Origin: Cavia porcellus
Lineage: Eukaryota > Chordata > Mammalia > Rodentia > Caviidae
Assembly: GCF_034190915.1 (NCBI RefSeq)
Contig: NW_026947486.1
Coordinates: forward strand, 74,938,044-75,002,043
DNA length: 64,000 nucleotides
Reading direction: 5' to 3'
This document shows, piece by piece, positions 1 through 10,114 of the stretch. Each line of letters opens with the position of its first letter. Position 1 is the stretch's first letter. The notes under the pieces were generated by a model, which saw only the letters and a list, made by a program, of their open reading frames with translations, did no database searches and was not told where the DNA came from. The translations under genes and the position numbers were made by a program.

Positions 1-170
1 TAGGGTTGGCATGCACATCTCAAAATCCCACCCAGAATTATGTCAAAGTAATCAGTGTACTAATTTTGCAATCACACACCCTTGATCCAAGCATCACACA
101 CTCTAGATCCAGCCACCTCTAAAAGCACCGTCTAATCCTGCATGAGACTTTGGGGAAGAGCTTGACCCAA
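1..170 (-). mobile_element. MaLR-type LTR fragment, cut by window edge
   Basis: The stretch around positions 80-160 (CTTGATCCA, then CCACCTCTAAAA, then a CATGAGACTTTG-like string) matches in order the right part of the LTR at 1542-1944. It reads in the same, minus, orientation. The left part lies outside the window and the right edge is approximate. The match to the neighbouring LTR is seen; the MaLR assignment is inferred from it. Confidence 0.45.
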
Positions 171-910
171 GCCATAAAATCATGCCCACAAAACAACCAT
201 TATGTTGTTAATGTTAGAATGATGTACAAGAAACTGAGCCAAAGTTGTTATAAAATGATTCATCATAGACATATCCAGATACATCTGAGAAATTCTGTGA
301 AGAAGATAATTAGTTGTGACAACTCAGGATATAACAAAGAGCCCACTGAGGGGAGAAAGTAGAATGATACAGCAACAATGAAGTACACAGAGGTGAAGAA
401 CACAGCTGATTGTACCAATGCCCACTCCTTTGAAAGATGTCCTTGGCAGAGTTACTTTCACTTTCTTTTCCTTGTCCTCCTTCATAGTTGCTCTTTCTTC
501 CTAATCCCTTTGTAAATTTGCTTCTTTTTCTTAAGGTCAGCATTCTAAATTCTAAAGAGAAGCCCTACCAAAATGGAAATGATTATGATGTTATTACTGA
601 ATGATTTTCCTTGGGTTCACAGAATCCTGAATATTGGGTAACCTGCTGACAACTTCAGAACATACAATGTCCCTCTTTAGTCTTTAGATCTATGTATTAA
701 ATAACGCAAAGCAGGAAAATCATTATGAGGTTTAATGTAGAGAAAGTGATACAGTATGTCTAAAGAGAGCGATTGGAATTAACCTCAGAGTTTTTAATCT
801 ATTGTGATGTCCTGGAGAAGAAAAAAGATGTGGCATATTCTCTGGAAAATAAAGATATTACTGAGCAAACAGCCTTCATGCCCTGCTCCTCCTTTTTTGT
901 ACTATAAAAG
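171..910. other. No recognisable gene or repeat
   Basis: I see no gene, tandem repeat or clear interspersed repeat. The short open frames at 150-362 and 310-543 have no recognisable domain and no supporting context. Confidence 0.5.
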
Positions 911-920
911 CCATTTGCAG

Positions 921-1013
921 GCCAAGGAATTAGCTCAGTGGCATAAGCGTCTGCCTGGCAGGCATGAGATTGTGAATTCAATTTCCAGTATCACTAAAAA
1001 AATTTTTAAAAAT
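921..1013 (+). mobile_element. tRNA-derived SINE (ID-like)
   Basis: A polymerase III A box (TTAGCTCAGTGG) is followed about 35 bp later by a weak B-box remnant, and then by an A-rich tail. The insert is bracketed by a direct repeat: AAGCCATTTGCA ends at 919 and AATCCATTTGCA ends at 1022, 11 of 12 identical. That is the target-site duplication expected of L1-mobilised SINEs. Its tail differs from the copies at 7805 and 28153, so it is probably another subfamily or an older copy. Confidence 0.75.
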
Positions 1014-1255
1014 CCATTTGCACACCTGAGTCCTCCACAATGGTGTTTTACAGATAATATTTTTCTTTATCTTTCAAGCTGCTGTCCTTTTAATAAAACT
1101 CACTTTTTCTACAATGATTTTCTCTCAAATATTGGCTTTACAGTGATATCCAGCTTGGACTTTAGCCCGTAACAAATTCCTACAAGTAAACACTGGGAAT
1201 GTTGTGATAGTACAGTAGGAAGTAAATTTCTAAATCTCAATCCTTCAGTCTAGTG

Positions 1256-1330
1256 CTTCCCTCTCTGTTTCTTATTATCTCTCTGTCTCTCTATCTCTCT
1301 TTCTCTTTGTCACACATACACACACACAGA
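1256..1330. repeat. TC-rich then CA-rich microsatellite
   Basis: An imperfect run of TCTC units passes into short ACAC units and then into alternating purine-pyrimidine sequence (GTGCGTGC, GCGTGTGC) up to about 1356. Confidence 0.8.
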
Positions 1331-1541
1331 CGTGCGTGCAAGCATGCGTGTGCACACATTAACCATCACCATGTACACTGGAAAATCAGATTACTATATC
1401 TGGTAATATGCATGAGAAAGCTACATGACAGTCACTTGAATATTTTAAGGAAAGATAATATAGCAAGAAGACAGATTCTAGAGACACACTGCGTAACTTT
1501 AAGTTCCATCTCTGCTACTCCTTACTTTTGTGATACAAGAG

Positions 1542-1944
1542 TGTCTTAGTTACTTTTCTCATTGTTGAGAAAAAAAATCAACACTCAAAATTAAAAGAGA
1601 AAAGGTTTATTTTCATAGTTTGTGGAGGCTTTAGTCCATACTCAGCTGGCTCTAAGTGTGGCATGACAAAAAGTCAACTCAAAGAAGAAACAGTCTGTGA
1701 AACAGTTGGGTATGTGGAAGGCGGCAAGCAGCAAGAGAGAGCAGCAGTTCTCTTTCTGCTCCTTATAGTCTATCCAGACTACTCCGTATTACTGTGTATA
1801 GCACTTACATTCAGGCTGGGGCATGCTTAATTCCAGCATCACAAACTTAATTTCAGTACTGTGCACCCTTGATCCAGGCACCTCCAAAACCTCAGACTTG
1901 TGACCATATGAAACTTTGAGAACATCTAGATACAATCTATAACA
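1542..1944 (-). mobile_element. MaLR-type solo LTR
   Basis: The segment starts TGTCTTAGTTACTTTTC and ends TATAACA on the plus strand. The left end matches the left ends of the LTRs at 28489 and 33095 and, inverted, the right end of the LTR at 43099-43443. By comparison with that last copy, whose sense strand carries AATAAACC near its 3' end, the sense strand here is minus. The two 5-bp flanks (AAGAG and GAGTG) do not match, so the TSD has decayed or a boundary is off. The right half differs from the other copies but resembles 1-170, which suggests a second LTR subfamily. Confidence 0.7.
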
Positions 1945-2084
1945 GAGTGAAAAGAACATTGCTTCTTTACTCATTTCATAGTCCATAGCCAACATCATTA
2001 AAAATAAAGATTGAGAAGCGAAAAGCATAAAACTTTTATCTAACTACAGTTTTGTATGATATAATACCATCAGAAATTAAGATA

Positions 2085-2180
2085 CAGCTCAAGAATGGTA
2101 GCTCAAGAGGCTGAGGCAGGAGGATCACAGTGAGTTCGAGGCCAGCCTGCACACATAGTGACACACAAATAAAAAAATAC
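2085..2180 (+). mobile_element. B1-like SINE fragment (7SL-derived)
   Basis: The core GAGGCTGAGGCAGGAGGATC, followed by GAGTTCGAGGCCAGCCTG, is the diagnostic 7SL/B1/Alu segment. An A-rich tail follows. The 5' third of a full B1 is missing. Confidence 0.75.
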
Positions 2181-2274
2181 AAAGTCCTAGGAAAAAAAGT
2201 ATAATACTTTTATGATTAATTTAATGAGAAAAGTGCATAGTTGTTTAGAAACACGATTTGGAAAATGATAGTAG

Positions 2275-2589
2275 TGTTGTCCCCCAATTACTAATATTGG
2301 GATTGATCTTTGATGACTCATGTCACATGATGAAAGAAGACTCATGACACAAGGAGAGGGCTGAAGGCCACTCTGTTTATTAAAGGAATATTCTGTCTTA
2401 AGGACATGAAGAGAACAAAGATGTTCTTTGAGAAGCACAAAAGACAGTTTTGAAAAAAGTGCATGCTATACTTGAGCTGGTAGCATTGGAAACTGGGCTG
2501 ATAGGCTAGAACAGATAGGCTTGAGCTCCCTTGAGAAGGACACAGAAACTGTGCTTACATCCTGGTCCGCAAGGCTATGGCCTCCCTCA
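2275..2589 (-). mobile_element. Solo LTR of an ERV, same family as 12502-12690
   Basis: From 2275 (TGTTGTCCCCCAATTA) the sequence is collinear with 12502-12690, sharing among others the string TTTATTAAAGGAATATTCTGT. On the minus strand this reads as AATAAA followed by a U5-like end (TTGGGGGACAACA), so the LTR sense strand is minus. With TG..CA ends at 2589 and 2275 the flanking 5-mers are AGTAG and AGTAT, 4 of 5 identical. At 12.5 kb the same LTR is followed by a primer-binding site and a gag-like frame, which shows that it is retroviral. Confidence 0.65.
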
Positions 2590-2599
2590 AGTATTGCCA

Positions 2600-3262
2600 A
2601 ATGCTTGTCCCCTTTGTCAAATATAAGATGGCTGAATGAGTTTGTAGTTGTGTCTGTATCTTCTGATCTGTTACATTGATCCTCAGATCTGTTTTTCTTG
2701 AAAATCCCATGATCGTATTATTATAGCAATTTTGTAGATTAATTTCAAGTCTGGGATTGTGATGTCTCCTGCCTTGTCTTTGTTGTCCAGGATCGCCTTT
2801 GCTGTTCTATGTCTAATGTGGTTTCATACGAATTTAGGAACATTTTATCTAGATCTATAAATTATACTAATGGTACCTTGATTGGAATTGCATTAAATCT
2901 GTATAACAGTTTTGGGAATATGGCCACAGTGTTGGTTCTTCATATCCATAGGCAAATGATACCTTTCCATTTTCTGAATTCTTCTTTAATTTTTTTTCAG
3001 TCTATAATTTTCAATATATGTCTATTACTTCCTTTTTTGAAGTTCCTAAGTATTTCACATGTTTTATTTTATTGTCAAGTGTGTGGTTTTCTTGATTTCT
3101 CTCACACTGAATTTGTTGTTTGTGTACATGAATGTTATTGACTTTTAAGTATGGAGTTTTTACCCAGATATGCTGCTGATTTTTTTTATTAAGTCTAGAA
3201 TTAGGTTGAGGGAGTTTTGGGAATTTTGTATGTAGTATGATGCTGACTATTTGTTATATATT
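2600..3262 (-). mobile_element. L1 ORF2 fragment
   Basis: Plus-strand text (CAAATATAAGATGGCTGAATG, then GGGATTGTGATGTCTCCTGCC, then AACAGTTTTGGGAATATGGCC) matches, in the same order and spacing, the reverse complement of ORF2 in L1-B (about 19730-20360) and L1-C. It is cut at both ends and starts just after the solo LTR. Confidence 0.85.
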
Positions 3263-4328
3263 GATTTTGTCAAATTGAGATATGACATTTTTCCCAGCAT
3301 TTCTTCACACATTATGTTTGTATATTTTTACCTAGAGTTTGCAATAATCATAATGTAATTTTCACATTAAAGAGAGCTCAATACATGTTTTTATCTATAA
3401 AGTAGTATGATTTCTTGTGTTAATATTACAATAATAAAAAAAAATCAAGAAGTAAATCCTCAGACTTTAAAGAGAGTAAAATGCTGCAAAACAATCTACA
3501 TTACAATCAGTAATTTTTAGGATGCTCTTCCATTACTTTTGTTTAGGGATTTCTTTAACAGTATTTAAAATTAGGAAACATCTAAATGTCAAATATGTCA
3601 ATCACATAATCTATACAATCACTAGTAACATTAACTCCTTATAAAATAAGTTTCTTTAAATCTAGATGATTATCTAAAATATCTTGACATTTCAAAGTGA
3701 TTTAAAATGTAGTGTTTTATACAAAACTAACAATGAACTTAGGTTGCTCTTAGAGATATAGTGCAAAAGGCTATTATAATAATCCCCTAGCTTATATGAA
3801 ATTTTTATATTTACATGGACTGCTTAATTTATAAAGAATATAGGGTTATTGAGTTCATAGTTATGAAAGTAGGGAGATACGAGACTGAGACACACATTGG
3901 TGTTAGTCTAGGTAATGGAGGGAGACTGTAGAGTCCTAATAAAGAACAAAGAATTTTAGACTGAAAAGGTCCCATTCAAGAGCAAGAGCTGATCTATTTT
4001 TTAAATAATAAAACTACTCTGTATACAACCCATTAAGATATTAACCCTAATCCCTGTCTGATATTAAACAAAGAATCCTGATGTGGAATTATCACCATTC
4101 AGGGGCATGACCTTCCAAGCTTTTAGAGCTAACTGAGAACATTGCTGGGATTAATGTCTGGTGTCTGCCTGTTGCTCAGGGTGGTATAAATCCCTGTTCC
4201 TTGTAATACGCCTGCACTAAGGGAATATTTTCATTCAAATTACACATAGACAATTGTGTAACACCATCATTATATTTCATACCACATATTTGGCAAGTGA
4301 CAATATTTTACATACTATTTCCAGTCTT
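3263..4328. other. AT-rich sequence without recognised gene
   Basis: No coding or clear repeat signal. Around 4080-4250 there is a less AT-rich patch with a TATA-like GGTATAAATCCC at 4182 that could be a decayed LTR; I cannot support this further. Confidence 0.5.
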
Positions 4329-4340
4329 AAGAAAGCATGT
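4329..4340. repeat. 5' target-site duplication of L1-A
   Basis: AAGAAAGCATGT here is repeated exactly at 11536-11547, directly after the A-rich L1 tail. The base junction before it (CTT then AAG) reads TTCTT/AAG on the bottom strand, close to the TTTT/AA nick preferred by the L1 endonuclease. Confidence 0.9.
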
Positions 4341-4342
4341 CA

Positions 4343-4700
4343 GAGCTGACCCAAGCCACGGAACCCCACTCTGGCCTTGCCAACTGCCCTCTCTCAGCTG
4401 GAGGGCACACTGCAGCTGCCTGCCTGGAAGAGGGAGCTGGGCCGAGCCAAAGGAACCTGCTCCGGCCTTGCTGATTGCCTTCCCTCACCTGGAGGGCACA
4501 GGGCAACTGCCCCGCCTGAAGGAGGGAACTGGGCCAAGTTGGGGGGACCTGCTCCAGCCTTGCCTGTGACCTTCTTTCAGCCTGGAGAGCAACAGCATTA
4601 CTGCCACCACCTGGAGGTGGAAGCAGCCCTGCTCAGGAGGACTGAGGCCTACCTAGGCCATAAGGGGACCTTCTATCAGCCTGGGGAGCTTTGTCATTCA
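4343..4700 (+). promoter_or_regulatory. Tandem monomers in the L1-A 5' UTR
   Basis: Similar units start at 4343, 4434 and 4526, with a fourth partial one at about 4640. Units 1 and 2 are 91 and 92 bp; unit 3 is about 114 bp with an internal insertion. Each has the pattern GAGCTGxxCC, a GGAACC or GGACCT step, CTxxxGCCTTGCC, then CCTTCxxTCAxCCTGGAG. The block is GC-rich in AT-rich surroundings. In mouse L1s, tandem 5' monomers are the promoter; that role is inferred here by analogy. Related units lie in L1-B at about 23964-24117. Confidence 0.7.
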
Positions 4701-5075
4701 AGGAACTGGATGGTTACACAACATCCAATCCCCGGGAGAGTATGAGATTCTTTCTTTAGGTGGTTGGGGCCCGCTGGGTTTATCGCCACACTAGATTGGG
4801 CTTAGCAGGATTTGGGATTGCCTGGACCACACCAGGTGGCCTTCTTTCCCTCAGTGGAGCCTTGCTGCCAGAGGGGAGAGCTGTGAGGCTTGAGGAGGCT
4901 ATAGGTCTACCTGAGAGGAGCCTGGCAACCTTCTTTTAATCCAGGGGCCTTGTTGCCCAAGGAGGGAGCTACACTGGAGCTACACTCCAGAGGAGTCCCA
5001 GGAATCCATGACATAGGAGAAGGGGAAGCCCAGGGGAAGCTTTGGAACAACACTTGAAACACTGAAATATAGAAA

Positions 5076-6107
5076 ATGACAAAGCGAAAGACCAAAATGC
5101 AATGGCAAACATCCAGCCCACCCCAAGAAAGCCTAGGAGCCATGTACATAGAAGAAAATACGTGCCATATGCCTGAAATACCTGAAACAATAGTAACCAA
5201 AATAAAGAAGCTACCCCGGGAAGCTTTAAAAGAATTCAAACCAGAAATAATCTCTTAGGGAAAAAAAGAAATGAAAAAAGAAATGAAGGAGATGCTGACC
5301 ATATCTAAAGAAGACAAAGTTAAAAAATTTGAGGAGCTAAACAAAAAGATAGAATCCCTGGATGAACAATATAAGAAACAAAGAGAATACTTAAAGCAGA
5401 TGCAAAGAGATATACAGGAAATCAAAAATTCCATTGAAAGTTGTAAAAACCACCTCAGTGAATATGAAGATAGAATTTCAGACCTCGAAGACAAATTTGC
5501 AGCCAGTGAACAGGAAAGGAAAGATCTTTTAAAGATAACAAGAAATCAGAAGATAACAATTCAACACCTGCAAGAAGACACAAAGAAAAACAACATAAGG
5601 TTGATAGGGAAAAGGAAAAAAAGGGGACAACATAAATATGTCAAGAGAATATTTAGAGAAGTAATAGCTGAAAATTTCCCAAACATGAGATTAGAAACTG
5701 ATATCAGGATCAATGAAGCATATAAAACTCCAAATAGCCATAACCAAAATAAAACCACACCCAGACATATAATAATCACGATCCGAGAAATTGACCAAAA
5801 GAGTAGAATATTAAAAGCTGTCGGAGAGAAAAGACAGATCACCTATAAAGGAAAACCTATCAGAATCACAGCAGACTTCTCAGCACACAAAATAAAGTCA
5901 AGAAGAGCATAGAGTGAAGTATTTCAGATCCTATAGGAAAATGATCTCCAGCCTAGACTAATGTACCCTGAAAAACTGTCCTTCAAAATCAATGGAGAAA
6001 TAAGTTACTTCCATGACAAAGAACAGCTGAATAACTTCATTATCACCAAGTCAACCCTGCGTAGAATACTGAAGACAGTTTACAAACACTTAGGAAAAAA
6101 ACACTAA
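5076..6107 (+). pseudogene. L1-A ORF1, with in-frame stops
   Basis: One continuous frame from ATG at 5076 to TAA at 6105-6107, about 343 codons. It is broken by TAG at 5256-5258, TAG at 5910-5912 (at a position that is Trp in the L1-C copy) and another TAG about 7 codons later. The middle, about residues 66-170, is rich in Lys, Glu and Leu in heptad-like spacing (LNKKIESLDEQYKKQ, LSEYEDRISDLEDK), the coiled coil expected of the L1 RNA-binding trimer. The basic C-terminal half (RHIIITIREID, YKGKPIRITADFS) fits the RRM and C-terminal domain. The intact protein coats L1 RNA in the cytoplasmic RNP. Start chosen because it follows the 5' UTR and matches the L1-B start. Confidence 0.85.
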
Positions 6108-7804
6108 ACATAGCAGACAATTAGACAGAACAGAAAGATAAAGATGCAACAGATGAAAGATAACATGTCAACAATAAACCAACATATAACAGTTATAACC
6201 ATTAATGTAAATGGTCTCACTGCACCAATTAAAAGAAACAGACTGGCAGAATGGATCAAGAAACAAAATCCAAATACATGCTGTCTATGAGAAACCCATG
6301 TAACCCAAAGGATACTCACAGACTGAAAGTCAAAGGATGGAAAACCATACTTCATGCATCAGGAACCCAAAAAAATAGGGGTAGCTATTTTGTTTGCAGA
6401 CAATGTGAACTTCAAACTTCAAAAATAATGATCAGAAGAGATAAACAAGTTCACTACATACTGGTTAGGGGAAAACTTCAAGAGGAAGAGATAACTATCT
6501 TAAATATATAAGCACCAAATTCCACAGCATCCAGTTGTATAAAACAAGTAATATCAGAAATGAAAAACCAAATTAGCAGTAATACAATTATAACAGGAGA
6601 TCTTAACACACCATTGACACCAGTGGACAGATCAACCAGACAGAAAATCAGAAAGAAATAAAAGAACCAAATCCCACCTGTGAACTAAAGAACTTGATAG
6701 ACATATACAGAGTATTCCACTCAACAACAACAAAATACAAATTCCTCTCAGCAGTACATGGGTAATTCTCTAAAACAGATCATTTATTAACTCACAGAAC
6801 AAATTTAAATAAGTGCAAAAGGGTTGAAATTATCCCTTGCACGTTATTGGAACATAGCACTATGAAATTAATGATAAAAGATACTGCAAAAATCCCACAA
6901 ACATAGAAACTGAATAACACACTCTTGAGTGATCAGTGGGTCACAGAGGAAATTAAAGAAAAAAATTAAACAATACCTACAAACAAATGAAAACCCAAAT
7001 ACAACTTACTGGAATCTGTGGTGTGCAATGAAAGATGTCCTCAGAGGAAAATTTATTGCACTGAGTTCCCACATCAGGAAAACAGAATGAATACAAATAA
7101 ATAACCTGACGTTACACCTCAAACATGTAGAAAAAGAAGAGCAAGTCAAGCCCAAAGCTAAAAGAAGAGAGGAAATTCTAAAAATCAGAGCAGAAATCAA
7201 TGCAATAGAGATGAAGAAGGCAATCCAAAAATCAATGAATCAAAAGTTGGTTCTTTGAAAGAATAAATAAAATTGATAAGCCCCTAACCAGCCTTATTAA
7301 AAAAGGAAGAAAAAGCTCAAATTCATGCAATAAGGAATGAAAAAGGTGAAATCACTACAGACCCTATAGAAATACAGAAAATCATCAACACCTATTTTGA
7401 AAACCTCTACTCTCAAAGGTTTGATAACACAGAAGAAATAGACAGATTCCTAGAAGCATACGAAGTACCAAAGCTAGGTCAAGAAGATGTAAAACTGCTG
7501 AATAACCTAATTTCTATTAATGAAATTGAAAACAAAATTAAGTACTTATCTACAAAGGGGAGCCCAGCTCCAGACAGATTCACTGCAGAGTTCTACAAGA
7601 AATACAAAGAAGACCTAATGCCAACACTCCTCAAATTCTTCAGTGAAAGTGAGTGGGAAGCAATCCTTCCTAAATAATTCCTAGAAGCAAATATTACTCT
7701 AGTACCAAAACCTGAGACGGACCCAACTGAAAAAGAGAACTACAGACAAAACTCCCTAATGAACACAGATGCAAATATCCTCAATAAAATATTGGCAAAT
7801 AGGA

Positions 7805-7898
7805 GGCTGGAAGTTTAGCTCAGCGGTATAAGCACCTGCCTTCAAGCAGGCAGTCGTGAGTTCGATCCCCGGTACCGATAAAAAGGAAAAAGACCAAA

Positions 7899-7938
<40 letters not shown>

Positions 7939-7946
7939 AAAAAATA
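7805..7946 (+). mobile_element. tRNA-derived SINE (ID-like) inside L1-A ORF2
   Basis: The body has an A box (TTTAGCTCAGCGG) and a B box (GAGTTCGATCCCC), then GGTACCGATAAAAAGGAAAAAG and an AAAT-repeat tail. A 19-bp exact target-site duplication of L1 sequence (AAAATATTGGCAAATAGGA) lies at 7786-7804 and 7947-7965. This is the best-preserved of the SINE copies here and is younger than L1-A. The same tail occurs at 28153-28308, so the ATAAAAAGGAAAAAG stretch is part of the family consensus. Confidence 0.92.
7896..7936. repeat. (AAAT)n microsatellite, SINE tail
   Basis: About ten units of AAAT grown from the A-rich tail of the SINE. Confidence 0.95.
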
Positions 7947-10114
7947 AAAATATTGGCAAATAGGATGCAGCAAATCATCAAGATTATACACCATGGGATG
8001 AAGTTGTGGGATTCATCCCAGGCATGCAGGGATGGTTCAACATACGTAAATCAATAAATGTAATCCACCACGTCAATAAAACCAAAAGAATCATATGATC
8101 ATTTCTATAGATGCAGAAAAAGCTTTTGATAAGGTCCAACATTCATTTATGATAAGAAAATTGGAATAGATGATCTTTACCTCAATACAGTAAAGACCAT
8201 CTGTGACAAACCAACAGGTAGTATCATACTAAAAGGCCAAAAATTGAAGGCCTTTACTTTAAAATCAGGCACAAGATAAGGATGTCCCTTATCACTGCTC
8301 CTATTTAATATACTTCTGGAAATACTAGGCAGAGCAATTAGACAAGCGAGAAAATTAAAAGGGGTAAAGACAGGAAAAGAAGAAGTTAAATTATCACTAT
8401 TTGCAGATGATATGATACTCTACATAGAAGACCTCCAAAACTCCATTGAAAGACTCCTAGACATAATAAATAAATTCAGCAGTGTCATGGATACAAAATC
8501 AATATTCAAAAATCAATAGCATTCCTATACACTAACAACAAAATCACAGAGAGAAATAAGAGAAGCCACACCCTTCACACTAGCAACCAAACAAATGAAA
8601 TATTTAGGAATTATTCTCACGAAAGAAGTGAAGGACCTATACAGGAAAAGTTATAATGCACTGTAAAATGAAATTGAAGATGATCTCAGAAAATGGAAAG
8701 TCATCCCTTGCTCATGGATAGGAAGAATAAATATTGTGAAAATGGCCATTCTCCAAAAACCGTTATACAGACTCAATGCAATCCCTATAAAAATACCATC
8801 AGCATACCTCATAGATCTTGAGAAATCATTCTAAAACTTCATATTGAGTTTGAAGAGACCTAGAATAGCAAAGACAGTTTTAAGCAGCAAAGGCAAGGCA
8901 GAGGCATCACAATCCCTGACATGAAGTTATACTACAAAGCAATTGTAGTAAAATCAACATGGTACTGGAACCAAAATAGAGCAAAAGATAAGTGGAATAG
9001 ATTAGAAGATACAGCCACAACTACAAACACACTCAACCACCTCATCTTTGATAAAGAGGCCAAAGAGGTTCACTGGAAGAACGACAGTCTCTTTAATAAA
9101 CGGTGTTGGCAAAACTGGCTCTCCATATGCCAAAAACTAAAACTAGACCCATGCCTGTCAGCATGTACTAAAGTAAAATCTACATGGATCAAAGATCTGA
9201 ATATTAAAACAGAAAAACTAAATCTATTTGAAGACATATTGGGTAAAAACCTTGACGACATAGGAGTAGGTAGACAATTCATGAACAGGACTCAAACCCC
9301 ACAGGAAATACTTCCTAAAATCAGTAACTGGGTTCACCTCTTATTAAAAAGTTTCTGCACGTCAAAAGAAATCTCCAGCATAATGAAAAGAAAATGCACA
9401 AATTGCGAAAAAATGTTAGTGAACTGCCCCTCAGAAAAAGGACTTATGTCTAAAACATATAAAGAATTGAAAAAAAAAATCAGGCCCCCCAAATTCAAAG
9501 ACCCAATCCAATAAATGGGCATCTGAGAAGAATACACAATTCTCAGATGAAGAAATTCAAACAGCAAATAAATACATGAAAAAATGTTCATTCTTAGTCA
9601 TTAGAGAAATGCAAATTAAAACCACACTGAGATTCCATCTCACTCCTGAAAGAATGGCCAAGATCAAGAAAACCACCAACAACAAATGCTGGAGAGGCTA
9701 TGGGGAAAACGTAACTCACTTGCACTGTTGGTGGGAGTGTAGACTGGTGCAAAGATTGTGGAGGTCAGTCTGGATATTTCTCAGAAAGCTGGGATTGGAA
9801 GCCCCATTTGACCAGCTATTCTACTTCTAGGCATATTCCCAGAACTGAAAGCATCATACCACAGTGATATATGTGCACCCATGTTTATAGCAGCACAATT
9901 TGTAATGGCCAGATCTTTGAAACAACCTAAATGTCCATCAACTGAGGAATGGATCAAAAAGTTGTGGTATTTTTATACAATAGAGTACTACTCAGCTATA
10001 AGGAACTATCACATTGAGATATGTATAAATAAACGGGTGCAGCTTGAGACCATACTCATAAATGAAATAATTCAAACTCACATGTATAAATACCAAATAG
10101 TTTTCCTAGTATAA

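Larger units (their letters stand above)
6165..10114 (+). pseudogene. L1-A ORF2 (endonuclease / reverse transcriptase), broken
   Basis: The frame opens at ATG 6165 and the N-terminus shows the endonuclease signature (ITVITINVNGLTAPIKRNRL). A TGA follows within about 45 codons, at the ETH motif. Later fragments carry the reverse-transcriptase core; the catalytic FADD box is intact at about 8400 ([11 protein letters not shown]). The longest open piece, 8921-9514, is the region after the RT. The C-terminus (HLHCWWECRLVQRLW, 9714-9760) is the L1 zinc-knuckle-like segment. The reading ends at 10114. Besides stops and frameshifts, a SINE splits it at 7805-7946. The intact protein nicks target DNA and copies L1 RNA into the nick. 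Confidence 0.9.

Noticed and set aside
4297..4745. Two overlapping Pro/Leu-rich frames near 4.3-4.7 kb as coding exons
   Set aside because: They result from GC-rich tandem monomers of the L1 5' UTR.
7805..7880. tRNA gene
   Set aside because: A and B boxes are present, but an A-rich tail and a 19-bp TSD show that it is a SINE, and the cloverleaf is not maintained.
8921..9514. 197-codon open frame as a gene
   Set aside because: It is the post-RT part of L1-A ORF2; same text is found inverted in L1-B and L1-C.
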